Below are positions 32,043 to 40,826 of a stretch of DNA of 41,387 nucleotides, piece by piece. Every line of letters starts with the position of its first letter. Position 1 is the first letter of the stretch. The notes under the pieces are model-generated. The model ran no database searches and had not been told where the DNA came from. It saw only the letters and a list, made by a program, of their open reading frames with translations. A program made the translations under genes and the position numbers. The stretch comes from CAMQRS01 sp964370065 (lineage in GTDB: Bacteria; Bacillota_I; Bacilli_A; Erysipelotrichales; Erysipelotrichaceae): contig CAYJGK010000015.1 in assembly GCA_964370065.1 (NCBI GenBank), positions 1 through 41,387 on the forward strand, in the 5' to 3' direction.

Positions 32043-34439
32043 ATGAATTATAATCATAAATTAGTAGAACAAAAATGGCAAAAATATTGGGAAGATAACA
32101 AAACATTTGTATGTGATGTTTGGAACTTTGAGAAACCTAAATACTATGCAGTAGATATGTTTCCTTACCCAAGTGGACATGGATTACACGTTGGGCATCC
32201 AGAAGGATATACAGCGACTGATATTATTTGTCGTATGAAAAAAATGCAAGGATATAATGTTTTACACCCAATGGGATTTGATAGTTTTGGGTTGCCTGCT
32301 GAACAATATGCCATTCAAACAGGAAATCATCCAGAAGGATTTACATTAGAAAATATTAAAACATTTACTAGACAATTAAAAATGCTAGGGTTTGGTTTAG
32401 ATTGGGATAAGGAAATAAGCACTTGTGATCCTTCTTACTATCATTGGACACAATGGATTTTTAAACAGTTATACAACGATGGGTTAGCGCGTAATGTAAA
32501 TATTCCAGTTAACTGGTGTGAAGAACTAGGAACTGTATTAGCTAATGATGAAATTATCGATGGTAAAAGCGAACGCGGTGGTCATCCTGTGACTCGTAAA
32601 AATATGATGCAATGGATTATTGATATGCCAGCATATGCAGATCGCTTACTGGAGGGCTTAGACGATATCGATTGGCCAGAATCAACAAAAGAAATACAAA
32701 GAAATTGGATTGGTAAATCAATTGGAGCACATGTTGATTTTAAAGTTAATGGATTTGATGATGCGTTTACTGTATTTACAACACGTGCTGATACTTTATT
32801 TGGTGCAACCTATGCAGTATTAGCACCGGAACATGAATTAGTTGCTAAAATCACTAGTGAAAGTTGTAAAGACGAAGTGAATACGTATGTAGAAGGCTGT
32901 GCATCAAAATCAGAATTGGAGCGCACGGAATTAAATAAAGATAAAACAGGAGTGTTTACAGGTGCATATGCAATCAATCCAGTGAATCAAAAGAAAATTC
33001 CAATTTGGATTAGTGATTATGTATTAGCTAACTATGGAACAGGTGCCATCATGGCAGTACCGGCTCATGATGAGCGTGATTATGCATTTGCAAAAGCTTT
33101 TGGCTTAGAAATTATTCCTGTATTAGAAGGTGGAGATGTAAGTCTAGAAGCGTATACACAAGATGGTGTACATATTAATTCTGATTTCTTAAATGGCTTA
33201 GGAAAACAAGAAGCTATCGACTTAATGATTGATTGGTTAGTCAAACATGGATGTGGAAATAAGAAAGTAAATTATAAAATGCGTGAATGGATTTTTGCCC
33301 GCCAACGTTATTGGGGAGAACCTATTCCAGTTGTGCACTTTGAAGATGGTACTTCATGTGCTTTAGATGACAGTGAATTGCCATTAGTATTACCCACATT
33401 AGATGACTATTCACCTTCAAACAGTGGTGCGAGTCCATTAGAAAAAGCAGCTGATTGGGTCAATATTTCATACCAAGGTAAACAATGTAAAAGAGAAACT
33501 TCAACTATGCCAGGAAGTGCAGGAAGTAGTTGGTATTTCTTACGTTACTTAGACCCTAAAAATGAAATGGCTTTTGCAGATGAAGCGCTATTAAAACATT
33601 GGCTGCCTGTTGATTTATATGTAGGTGGTAATGAGCATGCCGTCGGGCATTTACTGTATTCTAGAATGTGGAACAATTATTTATATGATAAAGGGTTAGT
33701 CCCTTGTAAAGAGCCATTTAAGAAGTTATTCCACCAAGGGATGATTTTAGGAGCTAATAATGAAAAAATGTCAAAATCAAAAGGAAATGTAATTAATCCA
33801 GATGATATTGTACAGGCCTTTGGTGCTGATACATTACGTTTATACGAAATGTTTATGGGGCCATTAGAAGCCAGTAAACCATGGAATGAAAATGGAGTAG
33901 AAGGAGCACGTAAATTCTTAGATCGTGTATATCGGTTGTTCATTGAATCTGATAAATTAGTAGATGATAATAATGGTGCATTAGACTATGTTTATCATTT
34001 TACAGTAAAAAAAGTAACGAATGATTACGAGTCATTAAATATGAATACTGCTATTTCTCAAATGATGATTTTTGTAAATGAATGTTATAAACAAGAAACG
34101 ATTTATCGTCCTTATGCATTATCATTTATCCAATTATTATCATGTGTAGCTCCTCATATTGGAGAAGAAATGTATCAAATTTTAACAGGCAAAGAAACGA
34201 TCGCTGATGTAGTTTGGCCAACTTATGATGAGAGTAAATTAGCACTAGATGAAAAAGAGGTAGTCGTGCAAGTGAATGGAAAACTACGTGGTAAATTCAG
34301 TATTGCAAGTGATGCAAGTGAAGAAAGTATTAAAGAAATTGCTTTATCTTTAGAAGGCGTACTTGCACAAATAGAAGGTAAAATTATTCGTAAAGTAATT
34401 GTTATTAAAGGAAAATTAGTTAATATTGTTGCGAATTAA
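32043..34439 (+). CDS. leuS: leucine--tRNA ligase
   Basis: It charges tRNA-Leu with leucine in the cytoplasm. The 798-aa class I synthetase has the HIGH-equivalent HVGH in FPYPSGHGLHVGHPEGY, the editing insert with TTRADTLFGATYAVLAPEH, the KMSKS loop (NEKMSKSKGNVINPDD) and the C-terminal domain. The length matches Bacillota LeuRS. ATG 32043 is chosen because AAGGAG lies 8 bases before it; the ATG at 32022 falls in the terminator T-run. It is under the leucine T-box, and leuA starts 20 bases after its stop with no terminator between. Confidence 0.97.
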   Translation: MNYNHKLVEQKWQKYWEDNKTFVCDVWNFEKPKYYAVDMFPYPSGHGLHVGHPEGYTATDIICRMKKMQGYNVLHPMGFDSFGLPAEQYAIQTGNHPEGFTLENIKTFTRQLKMLGFGLDWDKEISTCDPSYYHWTQWIFKQLYNDGLARNVNIPVNWCEELGTVLANDEIIDGKSERGGHPVTRKNMMQWIIDMPAYADRLLEGLDDIDWPESTKEIQRNWIGKSIGAHVDFKVNGFDDAFTVFTTRADTLFGATYAVLAPEHELVAKITSESCKDEVNTYVEGCASKSELERTELNKDKTGVFTGAYAINPVNQKKIPIWISDYVLANYGTGAIMAVPAHDERDYAFAKAFGLEIIPVLEGGDVSLEAYTQDGVHINSDFLNGLGKQEAIDLMIDWLVKHGCGNKKVNYKMREWIFARQRYWGEPIPVVHFEDGTSCALDDSELPLVLPTLDDYSPSNSGASPLEKAADWVNISYQGKQCKRETSTMPGSAGSSWYFLRYLDPKNEMAFADEALLKHWLPVDLYVGGNEHAVGHLLYSRMWNNYLYDKGLVPCKEPFKKLFHQGMILGANNEKMSKSKGNVINPDDIVQAFGADTLRLYEMFMGPLEASKPWNENGVEGARKFLDRVYRLFIESDKLVDDNNGALDYVYHFTVKKVTNDYESLNMNTAISQMMIFVNECYKQETIYRPYALSFIQLLSCVAPHIGEEMYQILTGKETIADVVWPTYDESKLALDEKEVVVQVNGKLRGKFSIASDASEESIKEIALSLEGVLAQIEGKIIRKVIVIKGKLVNIVAN

Positions 34440-34459
34440 GCGACAAGAAGGGGAACACA

Positions 34460-36145
34460 ATGAATCATAATAAATATAAACGTGGTTATTTTATGCCACC
34501 AACACCTTGTAATGACTGGGTAAATAAAGAATATATTGAGAAACCTCCAATTTGGTGTTCAGTGGATTTAAGAGATGGAAATCAATCTTTGATTACACCC
34601 ATGAATTTAGAAGAAAAAATACGTTTTTTTAAGTTGTTAGTAAAATTAGGGTTCAAAGAAATAGAAGTGGGATTTCCTGCAGCAAGTGATACGGAATATG
34701 AATTTTTACGTACATTAATCGAAAAAGATTTAATTCCAGATGATGTAACAATTCAAGTATTAACACAAGCAAGAGAGCATATTATTAAAAAAACATTCGA
34801 TTCGTTAAAAGGATGTAAACAAGCAATTGTACATTTTTATAATTCGACAAGTTATGCTCAACGTTTACAAGTATTTAAAAAAAGTAAAGATGAAATTAAA
34901 GAAATTGCTGTAAAAGGAGCTAAACTAGTGAAACGTTTGGCGGATGAAACACAAGGTAATTTTCGATTTGAATATTCACCAGAAAGCTTTACAGGTACTG
35001 AAGTCGAATATGCATTAGAGGTTTGTAATGCAGTGATAGATGTGTTACAGCCAACAAGTGATAAAAAACTGATTTTAAATTTACCAGTTACTGTAGAAAT
35101 GAGTTTACCGCATGTTTATGCTTCACAAATTGAATATATGTCTAAGCATTTAGATAAACGTGAAAATGTTTTAATTTCATTGCACCCTCACAATGATCGT
35201 GGAACGGGGGTAGCAGATAGTGAATTAGGTATTTTAGCAGGCGCCGACCGTATAGAAGGTACACTATTTGGAAATGGAGAGCGAACAGGTAATGTAGATT
35301 TAATTACATTAGCTATGAATATGTATACACACGGTGTGGATCCACTATTAGATTTCTCTGATATGCCTACTATAGTCGATATATATGAAAGTGTAACACG
35401 TATGCAAGTATATGACCGCACACCATACGCTGGTAAACTTGTGTTTGCAGCGTTCTCTGGAAGTCATCAAGATGCAATTGCAAAAGGGATGTCATATCAT
35501 GAGGAACATCAATTAGAAGAGTGGAGTGTGCCGTATTTACCAATTGATCCAAACGATGTAGGTAGACAATATGAAAGTGATGTTATTCGTATTAATTCGC
35601 AAAGTGGTAAAGGTGGAATTGCTTACATATTACATCATTTATATGGATATGATTTACCTCCTAAATTTAGAGAAGGATTTTCATACTATATTAAATCTAT
35701 ATCAGATAAAAAACATGCTGAATTACAAGCAAATGAAATATTTACGATATTTGAAGAAGAATTTAAAAATTTAAATGCGCCTTTAGAAATGGTGGATTAT
35801 CATTTTGTACGCGCAGAGCAAATGATGGTCACATTAACTATTAAGGATAATGGCGTACAAAAAGATATTACGGGAAGAGGAAATGGGCGCTTAGATGCTG
35901 TTGCTAATGCTTTACGTAATAATTTAGGGCTAACATTTGATATTTTAGATTACAATGAACATTCTTTAAGTGAAGGTTCAAGTTCGCAAGCAGTAGCATA
36001 TGTACAAATTCATGATTGTATGAATGAAGAACGTTTTGGTGTGGGTGTACATGATGATATTATTGCTGCCAGTATTAATGCTTTGTTTAGTGCGATAAAT
36101 CGCGCAATTATTGGAAAATTAAAGATCAAGGGGGAATGTCAATAA
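34460..36145 (+). CDS. leuA: 2-isopropylmalate synthase (long LeuA type 2)
   Basis: It condenses acetyl-CoA with 2-ketoisovalerate, the first committed step of leucine synthesis. The 561-aa product follows the yeast/actinobacterial long form: N-terminal NHNKYKRGYFMPPTPCNDW, catalytic DLRDGNQSL (about 36-44), metal-binding H242 and H244 in HPHNDRGTG, GNGERTGNVDL, and a C-terminal leucine-binding domain from about 420. Feedback inhibition by leucine is therefore likely. The ribosome binding site is AAGGGGA. Its stop overlaps the leuC start. The type 2 form differs from the shorter enzyme of Bacillus; gene transfer is possible but unproved. Confidence 0.95.
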   Translation: MNHNKYKRGYFMPPTPCNDWVNKEYIEKPPIWCSVDLRDGNQSLITPMNLEEKIRFFKLLVKLGFKEIEVGFPAASDTEYEFLRTLIEKDLIPDDVTIQVLTQAREHIIKKTFDSLKGCKQAIVHFYNSTSYAQRLQVFKKSKDEIKEIAVKGAKLVKRLADETQGNFRFEYSPESFTGTEVEYALEVCNAVIDVLQPTSDKKLILNLPVTVEMSLPHVYASQIEYMSKHLDKRENVLISLHPHNDRGTGVADSELGILAGADRIEGTLFGNGERTGNVDLITLAMNMYTHGVDPLLDFSDMPTIVDIYESVTRMQVYDRTPYAGKLVFAAFSGSHQDAIAKGMSYHEEHQLEEWSVPYLPIDPNDVGRQYESDVIRINSQSGKGGIAYILHHLYGYDLPPKFREGFSYYIKSISDKKHAELQANEIFTIFEEEFKNLNAPLEMVDYHFVRAEQMMVTLTIKDNGVQKDITGRGNGRLDAVANALRNNLGLTFDILDYNEHSLSEGSSSQAVAYVQIHDCMNEERFGVGVHDDIIAASINALFSAINRAIIGKLKIKGECQ

Positions 36146-37419
36146 TGGGAATGACAATGACACAAAAAATATTAGCAACACATGCTGGATTAGATGAGGT
36201 AGTTGCTGGACAACTAATAGAGGCAAACTTAGATGTGGTGATGGCAAATGATATTACAGGGCCTATGGCTTTACCAATTTTTAATGAAATGAGTGAAACC
36301 GTATTTGATAAAGATAAGGTTGTATTAGTACCAGATCATTTTACGCCTAATAAAGATATAAAGAGTGCTACTAACGCAAAGTCTTTACGTGAATTTTCTC
36401 AGTGTCAATGCTTATCTAATTACTTTGAAATTGGACAAATGGGTATTGAACATGCTTTATTACCTGAGAAAGGAATTGTGGTATCAGGGGATGCAGTCAT
36501 TGGTGCTGATTCACATACCTGCACATATGGCGCATTAGGAGCCTTTTCTACAGGGGTAGGAACAACGGATATCGCACGTGGTATGGCAGATGGAAAAGCT
36601 TGGTTTAAAGTGCCTGCAGCGATTCTATTCAATATCACAGGAAAAACAAGTGAATTTGTTAGTGGAAAAGATATCATTTTACACATTATAGGGTTAATTG
36701 GTGTGGATGGTGCTTTGTATAAATCGATGGAATTTATTGGAGAGGGAATAAAAAATTTAACAATGGATGATCGCTTTACGATTGCGAATATGGCAATCGA
36801 AGCTGGTGCTAAAAATGGAATCTTCATGGTAGATGAACAAACTAGACAATATTTAGCGAAGCATGCTACTCGTTCTTATGTAGAGTTCAGTGCAGATGAG
36901 GATGCTGTATACGAACAAGTAATCAATATAGACTTAGCAACAATTGAACCTACTATCGCGTTCCCACACTTGCCAGGAAATGCAAAGACAATTAGTGAAG
37001 TAGAAGCTATGGATCCGATTAAAATTGACCAAGTAGTCATTGGAAGTTGTACAAATGGTAGAATTGAAGATATGCGCAAAGCAGCAGCTATTTTAAAAGG
37101 TCAAAAAGTAGCAAATCATGTACGTGTAATGATAATACCTGCTACACAAAAAATATTTATGGAATGCATTAAAGAAGGATTAGCTGAGATTTTTGTGGAA
37201 AGTGGATGTACATTTAATACTCCAAGTTGTGGTCCGTGTATGGGTGGACATATGGGGGTATTGGCCGCAAATGAAAAGTGTGTCTCTACAACCAATCGTA
37301 ACTTTGTCGGGCGTATGGGACATGTAGATTCATTAATTTACTTAGCGAGCCCGCAATGTGCAGCAGCTAGTGCGATTGCTGGTTATATCGCAAATCCAAT
37401 GAAAGTGGGGAACAAATAA
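36145..37419 (+). CDS. leuC: 3-isopropylmalate dehydratase large subunit
   Basis: With LeuD it isomerises 2- to 3-isopropylmalate. It is a 424-aa aconitase-family subunit, the short (~420-aa) LeuC/HacA-like type. The 4Fe-4S ligands are C302 (GSCTNGR), C362 and C365 (SCGPCMGGHMG); GADSHTCTYGALG is the family signature. The start is placed at 36145, where ATG overlaps the leuA stop (TAATG) and AAGGGGG lies 10 bases upstream. The ATG at 36136 would sit against the ribosome binding site. The leuD start overlaps its stop in the same way. Confidence 0.95.
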   Translation: MGMTMTQKILATHAGLDEVVAGQLIEANLDVVMANDITGPMALPIFNEMSETVFDKDKVVLVPDHFTPNKDIKSATNAKSLREFSQCQCLSNYFEIGQMGIEHALLPEKGIVVSGDAVIGADSHTCTYGALGAFSTGVGTTDIARGMADGKAWFKVPAAILFNITGKTSEFVSGKDIILHIIGLIGVDGALYKSMEFIGEGIKNLTMDDRFTIANMAIEAGAKNGIFMVDEQTRQYLAKHATRSYVEFSADEDAVYEQVINIDLATIEPTIAFPHLPGNAKTISEVEAMDPIKIDQVVIGSCTNGRIEDMRKAAAILKGQKVANHVRVMIIPATQKIFMECIKEGLAEIFVESGCTFNTPSCGPCMGGHMGVLAANEKCVSTTNRNFVGRMGHVDSLIYLASPQCAAASAIAGYIANPMKVGNK

Positions 37420-37910
37420 TGAACTATGGTAAAGTATTTAAATATGGAGATAATGTCGATACAGATGTTATCATTCCTGCACGTTACTTAAACTCTTTTG
37501 ATGCAAAAGAGTTAGCAACGCATGCAATGGTTGATATCGACCCTACTTTTGCTTCTAAAGTTAAAGAAGGAGATATTATTGTTGCTGGAAAAAATTTTGG
37601 ATGTGGAAGTAGTCGTGAACATGCGCCTTTATGTTTAAAAACAGCAGGTACAGCATGTGTTATTGCGGAAAGTTTTGCACGGATTTTTTATCGTAATGCA
37701 ATCAATATTGGTTTTCCAATTTTAGAATGTAGAGAAGCGGTACTAGATATTGATGCAGACGATCAAGTGGCTGTTGATTATACAACAGGAATTATCTACA
37801 ATAAAACAAAAAATAAACAATATATAAGTCAACCTTTTCCAGATTTTCTTCAAAAAATGATTCAGGTCGATGGTTTGGTAAATTATGTAAATAAAGATAA
37901 GAAAGGGTAA
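37419..37910 (+). CDS. leuD: 3-isopropylmalate dehydratase small subunit
   Basis: The 163-aa swivel domain partners LeuC to form the active site. Characteristic sequences are YGDNVDTDVIIPARYL, KNFGCGSSREHAP and RIFYRNAINIGFP. The length is that of the short LeuD matching the short LeuC. It starts within the leuC stop (TAATG) and ends 3 bases before leuB. Confidence 0.95.
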   Translation: MNYGKVFKYGDNVDTDVIIPARYLNSFDAKELATHAMVDIDPTFASKVKEGDIIVAGKNFGCGSSREHAPLCLKTAGTACVIAESFARIFYRNAINIGFPILECREAVLDIDADDQVAVDYTTGIIYNKTKNKQYISQPFPDFLQKMIQVDGLVNYVNKDKKG

Positions 37911-37913
37911 AAT

Positions 37914-38999
37914 ATGAATAAAAATATAGCGTTAATCAAGGGAGATGGAATTGGACCAGAAATTGTGAATGAAGCAGTGAAAGTTCTACGTATAATTGAA
38001 GAAAAGTACAACCATTCCTTTACTTTTACTGAAATTTTAATGGGTGGTGCTAGTATTGATGTTCATGGTGAGCCATTAACTCAAAAAGCACTAGATATTG
38101 CTAAGCAAAGTGATAGTGTGTTATTAGGTTCTATTGGTGGAGATACTAATACTTCGCCATGGTATCAATTAGAACCGAGCTTACGTCCTGAAGCAGGACT
38201 ATTACGTCTTCGTAAAGAACTAGGTTTATTTGCGAATTTAAGACCTGCTTTTCTATATGATGAATTAAAAGAAGCTTGTGTGTTAAAACCTGAATTAATT
38301 GATGGTGGATTTGATATGATGATTATACGTGAATTAACAGGTGGATTATATTTTGGAGAGAGGCAAACTCAAATAGAACAAGATCAATTAATTGCAAGGG
38401 ATTCCATGTCATATTCGGAATCAGAAATTAGACGCATTGCCATTCGAGCATTTGAAATCGCAAAAAAACGTTCTCATCAAGTATGTAGTGTGGATAAGGC
38501 TAATGTTTTAGATACTTCAAGATTGTGGCGTAAAGTTGTAAATGAAGTGGCAAATGATTATCCAGATGTTGCACTAGAGCATATGTTAGTTGATAATTGT
38601 GCAATGCAATTAGTTAAAAATCCTAAACAATTTGATGTTATCTTAACAGAAAATATGTTTGGTGATATATTAAGTGATGAAGCAAGTATGATTACAGGAA
38701 GTATCGGTATGTTAGCGAGCGCGTCTTTAAGAGAAGATAGCTTTGGTATGTATGAACCTAGTCATGGAAGTGCACCTGATATTGCAAATAAGAATATTGC
38801 AAATCCTATGGCCACTATTTTAAGTGCTGCAATGATGTTACGCTATTCCTTTAATTTAACACAAGAAGCAGAAGCGATTGAAAAAGCGATTGAAAAAGTT
38901 TTACAATTAGGGTATCGTACTGTGGATACGATGAGTGCTAATAAAATACAAGTAGGATGTAGTGAAATGGGTTCATTAATAGCCCAAAACATAGTATAA
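37914..38999 (+). CDS. leuB: 3-isopropylmalate dehydrogenase
   Basis: It oxidises and decarboxylates 3-isopropylmalate with NAD+ to 2-ketoisocaproate, the last step before transamination to leucine. The 361-aa product shows KGDGIGPEIV at the N-terminus, LLGSIGG, IIRELTGGLYFGER, and the metal/substrate motif MFGDILSDEASMITGSIGML. GAAAGGG lies 5 bases before ATG. It is the last gene of the leuS-leuACDB unit. No ilv genes lie in the window, so 2-ketoisovalerate must come from elsewhere. Confidence 0.96.
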   Translation: MNKNIALIKGDGIGPEIVNEAVKVLRIIEEKYNHSFTFTEILMGGASIDVHGEPLTQKALDIAKQSDSVLLGSIGGDTNTSPWYQLEPSLRPEAGLLRLRKELGLFANLRPAFLYDELKEACVLKPELIDGGFDMMIIRELTGGLYFGERQTQIEQDQLIARDSMSYSESEIRRIAIRAFEIAKKRSHQVCSVDKANVLDTSRLWRKVVNEVANDYPDVALEHMLVDNCAMQLVKNPKQFDVILTENMFGDILSDEASMITGSIGMLASASLREDSFGMYEPSHGSAPDIANKNIANPMATILSAAMMLRYSFNLTQEAEAIEKAIEKVLQLGYRTVDTMSANKIQVGCSEMGSLIAQNIV

Positions 39000-39002
39000 A
39001 AT

Positions 39003-39033
39003 ATGGTTGTATCTCATTTGATACAACCATTTT
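39003..39033. terminator. bidirectional terminator between leuB and plsY
   Basis: A perfect 11-bp stem (ATGGTTGTATC / GATACAACCAT) with a 6-nt loop lies between convergent genes. Only TTTT-like runs follow on either side, so efficiency is uncertain. Confidence 0.8.
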
Positions 39034-39036
39034 AAA

Positions 39037-39660
39037 TTATTTCTTCCTACTTAAGAATGTGATTTTGTTTTCACTACCTTGTAATATACGACTAATATTT
39101 GAACGGTGACGATAAATAATTAAAATCATTAAAATACATGATGCGATAACCGTTTGTGTTTCTTGAATAGTACAGGCAATGTATATAGTTGAAGTAATTG
39201 CAGCAATCATGCTAGATAATGAAACCATTTTGGTAATTACTAAAATAACTAAAAATGTCAAAAAGGGAATAAAAAACATCCAAGGGTTTGAAAATGTGAA
39301 GATAGCCACTCCAATTAAGAATCCAAACATTGTAGTAACAGCCTTTCCTCCTCTAAAACCTGCAAAGATAGGGTAGCAATGACCGAAGGCTGCAGCTACG
39401 CCTGCCCATATACTAACTGTATGTAAATTTGTAGTTAAACTACATAATAAAATAGCTACAATAACTTTAACGACATCTAAAATAATAACGCTCATTCCCA
39501 CATACTTTCCTAAAATACGTCCAGCGTTGCTTCCACCTAAGTTTCCACTACCGTGTTCTCTAACATCAGTGTTATAAAATACTTTTCCGATTACTAAGGC
39601 AAAAGGGATTGAACCTAGTAAGTAACCAATTAAGCATGCGATCAATACATTTGTATACAT
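39037..39660 (-). CDS. plsY: acyl-phosphate glycerol-3-phosphate acyltransferase PlsY
   Basis: The membrane enzyme makes lysophosphatidate from acyl-phosphate and glycerol 3-phosphate, the first step of phospholipid synthesis in Gram-positives; its partner PlsX is not in the window. The 207-aa protein has about five hydrophobic segments, the conserved loop HGSGNLGGSNAGRILG (family form GSGNxGxTN) and FGHCYPIFAGFRGGKAV. The start at 39660 has GGAGG 6 bases upstream and gives the standard N-terminus; 39678 lacks a site. Confidence 0.94.
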   Translation of the reverse strand: MYTNVLIACLIGYLLGSIPFALVIGKVFYNTDVREHGSGNLGGSNAGRILGKYVGMSVIILDVVKVIVAILLCSLTTNLHTVSIWAGVAAAFGHCYPIFAGFRGGKAVTTMFGFLIGVAIFTFSNPWMFFIPFLTFLVILVITKMVSLSSMIAAITSTIYIACTIQETQTVIASCILMILIIYRHRSNISRILQGSENKITFLSRKK

Positions 39661-39682
39661 AAAATACCTCCAAATCACTATT

Positions 39683-39711
39683 ATTATAGCATATTCAAGT
39701 GATGATTTAAA
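39683..39711 (-). promoter_or_regulatory. promoter of plsY
   Basis: On the reverse strand TTTAAA (39706-39711), 17 bases, TATAAT (39683-39688), with TG upstream giving an extended -10, lies 23 bases before the start. Confidence 0.65.
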
Positions 39712-39772
39712 ATCATATTTGTGTTATTAGTATAACTCTAGTAGAATAATAACGTAAAGGATGGGATACATA

Positions 39773-40534
39773 ATGACTAGGACATACTTATTAGATTTAG
39801 ATGGGACAATGTATAGAGGATCACAAATAATAAAGGAAGCAAAGATATTTTTAGATTATTTAATAAAAACAAATCAAAAATTTATTTTTCTTACAAATAA
39901 TGCAAAACGTACAAGAAAACAAAATGTTGAACATATGAAAGTGTTGGGATTTACTGGAATTACAGAAGATCATTTTTTTACTAGTGCAATGGCTGCGAGC
40001 AAACAAGTAGCAATGTTAAGTGAAAATCGAAAATGTTTTTTTATAGGTGAAGCAGGATTGAGACAAGCTTTACAGGAAGAAGGTTTTATCTTTGTACAAG
40101 AAGATGCGGATTTTGTATTTGTAGGATTGCAACAAGATGCAACTTATGAATTATATTCAAAAGCATTATCATTATTATTAAAGGGTGCCAAATTAGTGGG
40201 TACCAATGATGATCGAAAAATACCGATTGGCGATGATTATATGATAGGGAATGGAGCAATTGTAGAAATGTTAGCGTATGCAAGTGGACAAACTTCATGG
40301 CAAATAGGAAAACCACATCCTCCAATCTTAAGGCAATGTTTATCCTATTATAATTTAAGTAAAAATGAAGTGGTGATGATAGGGGATAATCTGGAAACAG
40401 ATATTCTTATGTGTGTGAATCAACAAGTGGAAAGTATTTTAGTTTGCACAGGAGTGCATAATGAAAAAGATATTGCAATAACCAATATTCATCCAAGTCG
40501 TGTGATTCAAAAATTAACTGACTTAATAAAGTAA
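39773..40534 (+). CDS. NagD-like HAD phosphatase (HAD-IIA)
   Basis: The 253-aa cytosolic phosphatase probably acts on sugar phosphates or nucleotides. Motif I is LLDLDGTMYRG with the nucleophile at D8 and the general acid at D10. Motif II is FLTNNAKRTR, the lysine motif is GKPHPPI, and motif IV is MIGDNLETDI. The large cap domain between motifs II and III is the IIA type. The substrate is not predictable. The start at 39773 has AAAGGA about 12 bases upstream, a loose spacing; the ATG at 39761 abuts that site and is less likely. The gene is divergent from plsY, with no clear terminator after it. Confidence 0.9.
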   Translation: MTRTYLLDLDGTMYRGSQIIKEAKIFLDYLIKTNQKFIFLTNNAKRTRKQNVEHMKVLGFTGITEDHFFTSAMAASKQVAMLSENRKCFFIGEAGLRQALQEEGFIFVQEDADFVFVGLQQDATYELYSKALSLLLKGAKLVGTNDDRKIPIGDDYMIGNGAIVEMLAYASGQTSWQIGKPHPPILRQCLSYYNLSKNEVVMIGDNLETDILMCVNQQVESILVCTGVHNEKDIAITNIHPSRVIQKLTDLIK

Positions 40535-40621
40535 AGGATATGCGTTTTTTCGGTACATGTATGTGATAAATGTATTTTATGAATAAATAAATTGAAAAAA
40601 GGTATACATTTCCAGCGATTA

Positions 40622-40663
40622 TGTAAGCGCTTTATTGACTTTGAAATATTATTATAGTAAAGT
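40622..40663 (+). promoter_or_regulatory. candidate promoter with cre-like site before the Nudix leader
   Basis: TTGACT (40635-40640), 17 bases, TAAAGT (40658-40663) would start a transcript near 40670, just before the leader stem. TGTAAGCGCTTTAT (40622-40635) matches the CcpA cre consensus at 12 of 14 positions and touches the -35, which would suit catabolite repression. Both calls are tentative. Confidence 0.4.
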
Positions 40664-40677
40664 TGAATTAGGTTAAA

Positions 40678-40796
40678 TGCCTCGTAGTTAGTCAACAACT
40701 AAGTTTCGTCCCCACCCATAGAAATTTATTTGTTTCCCCAAAATAGACTAACTACGCTAGATCTACAAGAGGCACGAGGGTGTCTCTTGTTTGTTT
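40678..40796 (+). promoter_or_regulatory. structured leader (riboswitch- or attenuator-like) upstream of the Nudix gene
   Basis: A perfect 11-bp stem pairs 40683-40693 with 40746-40756 (CGTAGTTAGTC / GACTAACTACG) around a 52-base C-rich loop. A 5-bp extension pairs TGCCT (40678-40682) with AGGCA (40770-40774). AGGCA also lies in the 5' arm of a terminator: CAAGAGGCAC (40766-40775), GAGG loop, GTGTCTCTTG (40780-40789), then TTTGTTT. The two pairings exclude each other, as in riboswitches and attenuators. CACCC in the loop (40713-40717) is complementary to GGGTG (40778-40782). I do not recognise the class. Confidence 0.65.
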
Positions 40797-40826
40797 ATAT
40801 AGGCTATCCAGAAAAGGAGATCTATT

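Noticed and set aside
40700..40745. G-quadruplex on the reverse strand (GGGG, GGG, GGGG)
   Set aside because: Only three G tracts are visible with a long gap between two of them, so a four-tract quadruplex is not supported.
40766..40796. Terminator read as the end of the upstream HAD phosphatase transcript only
   Set aside because: It lies 230 bases after that stop, downstream of a candidate promoter, and shares its arm with an upstream complementary segment; a leader for the Nudix gene explains more.
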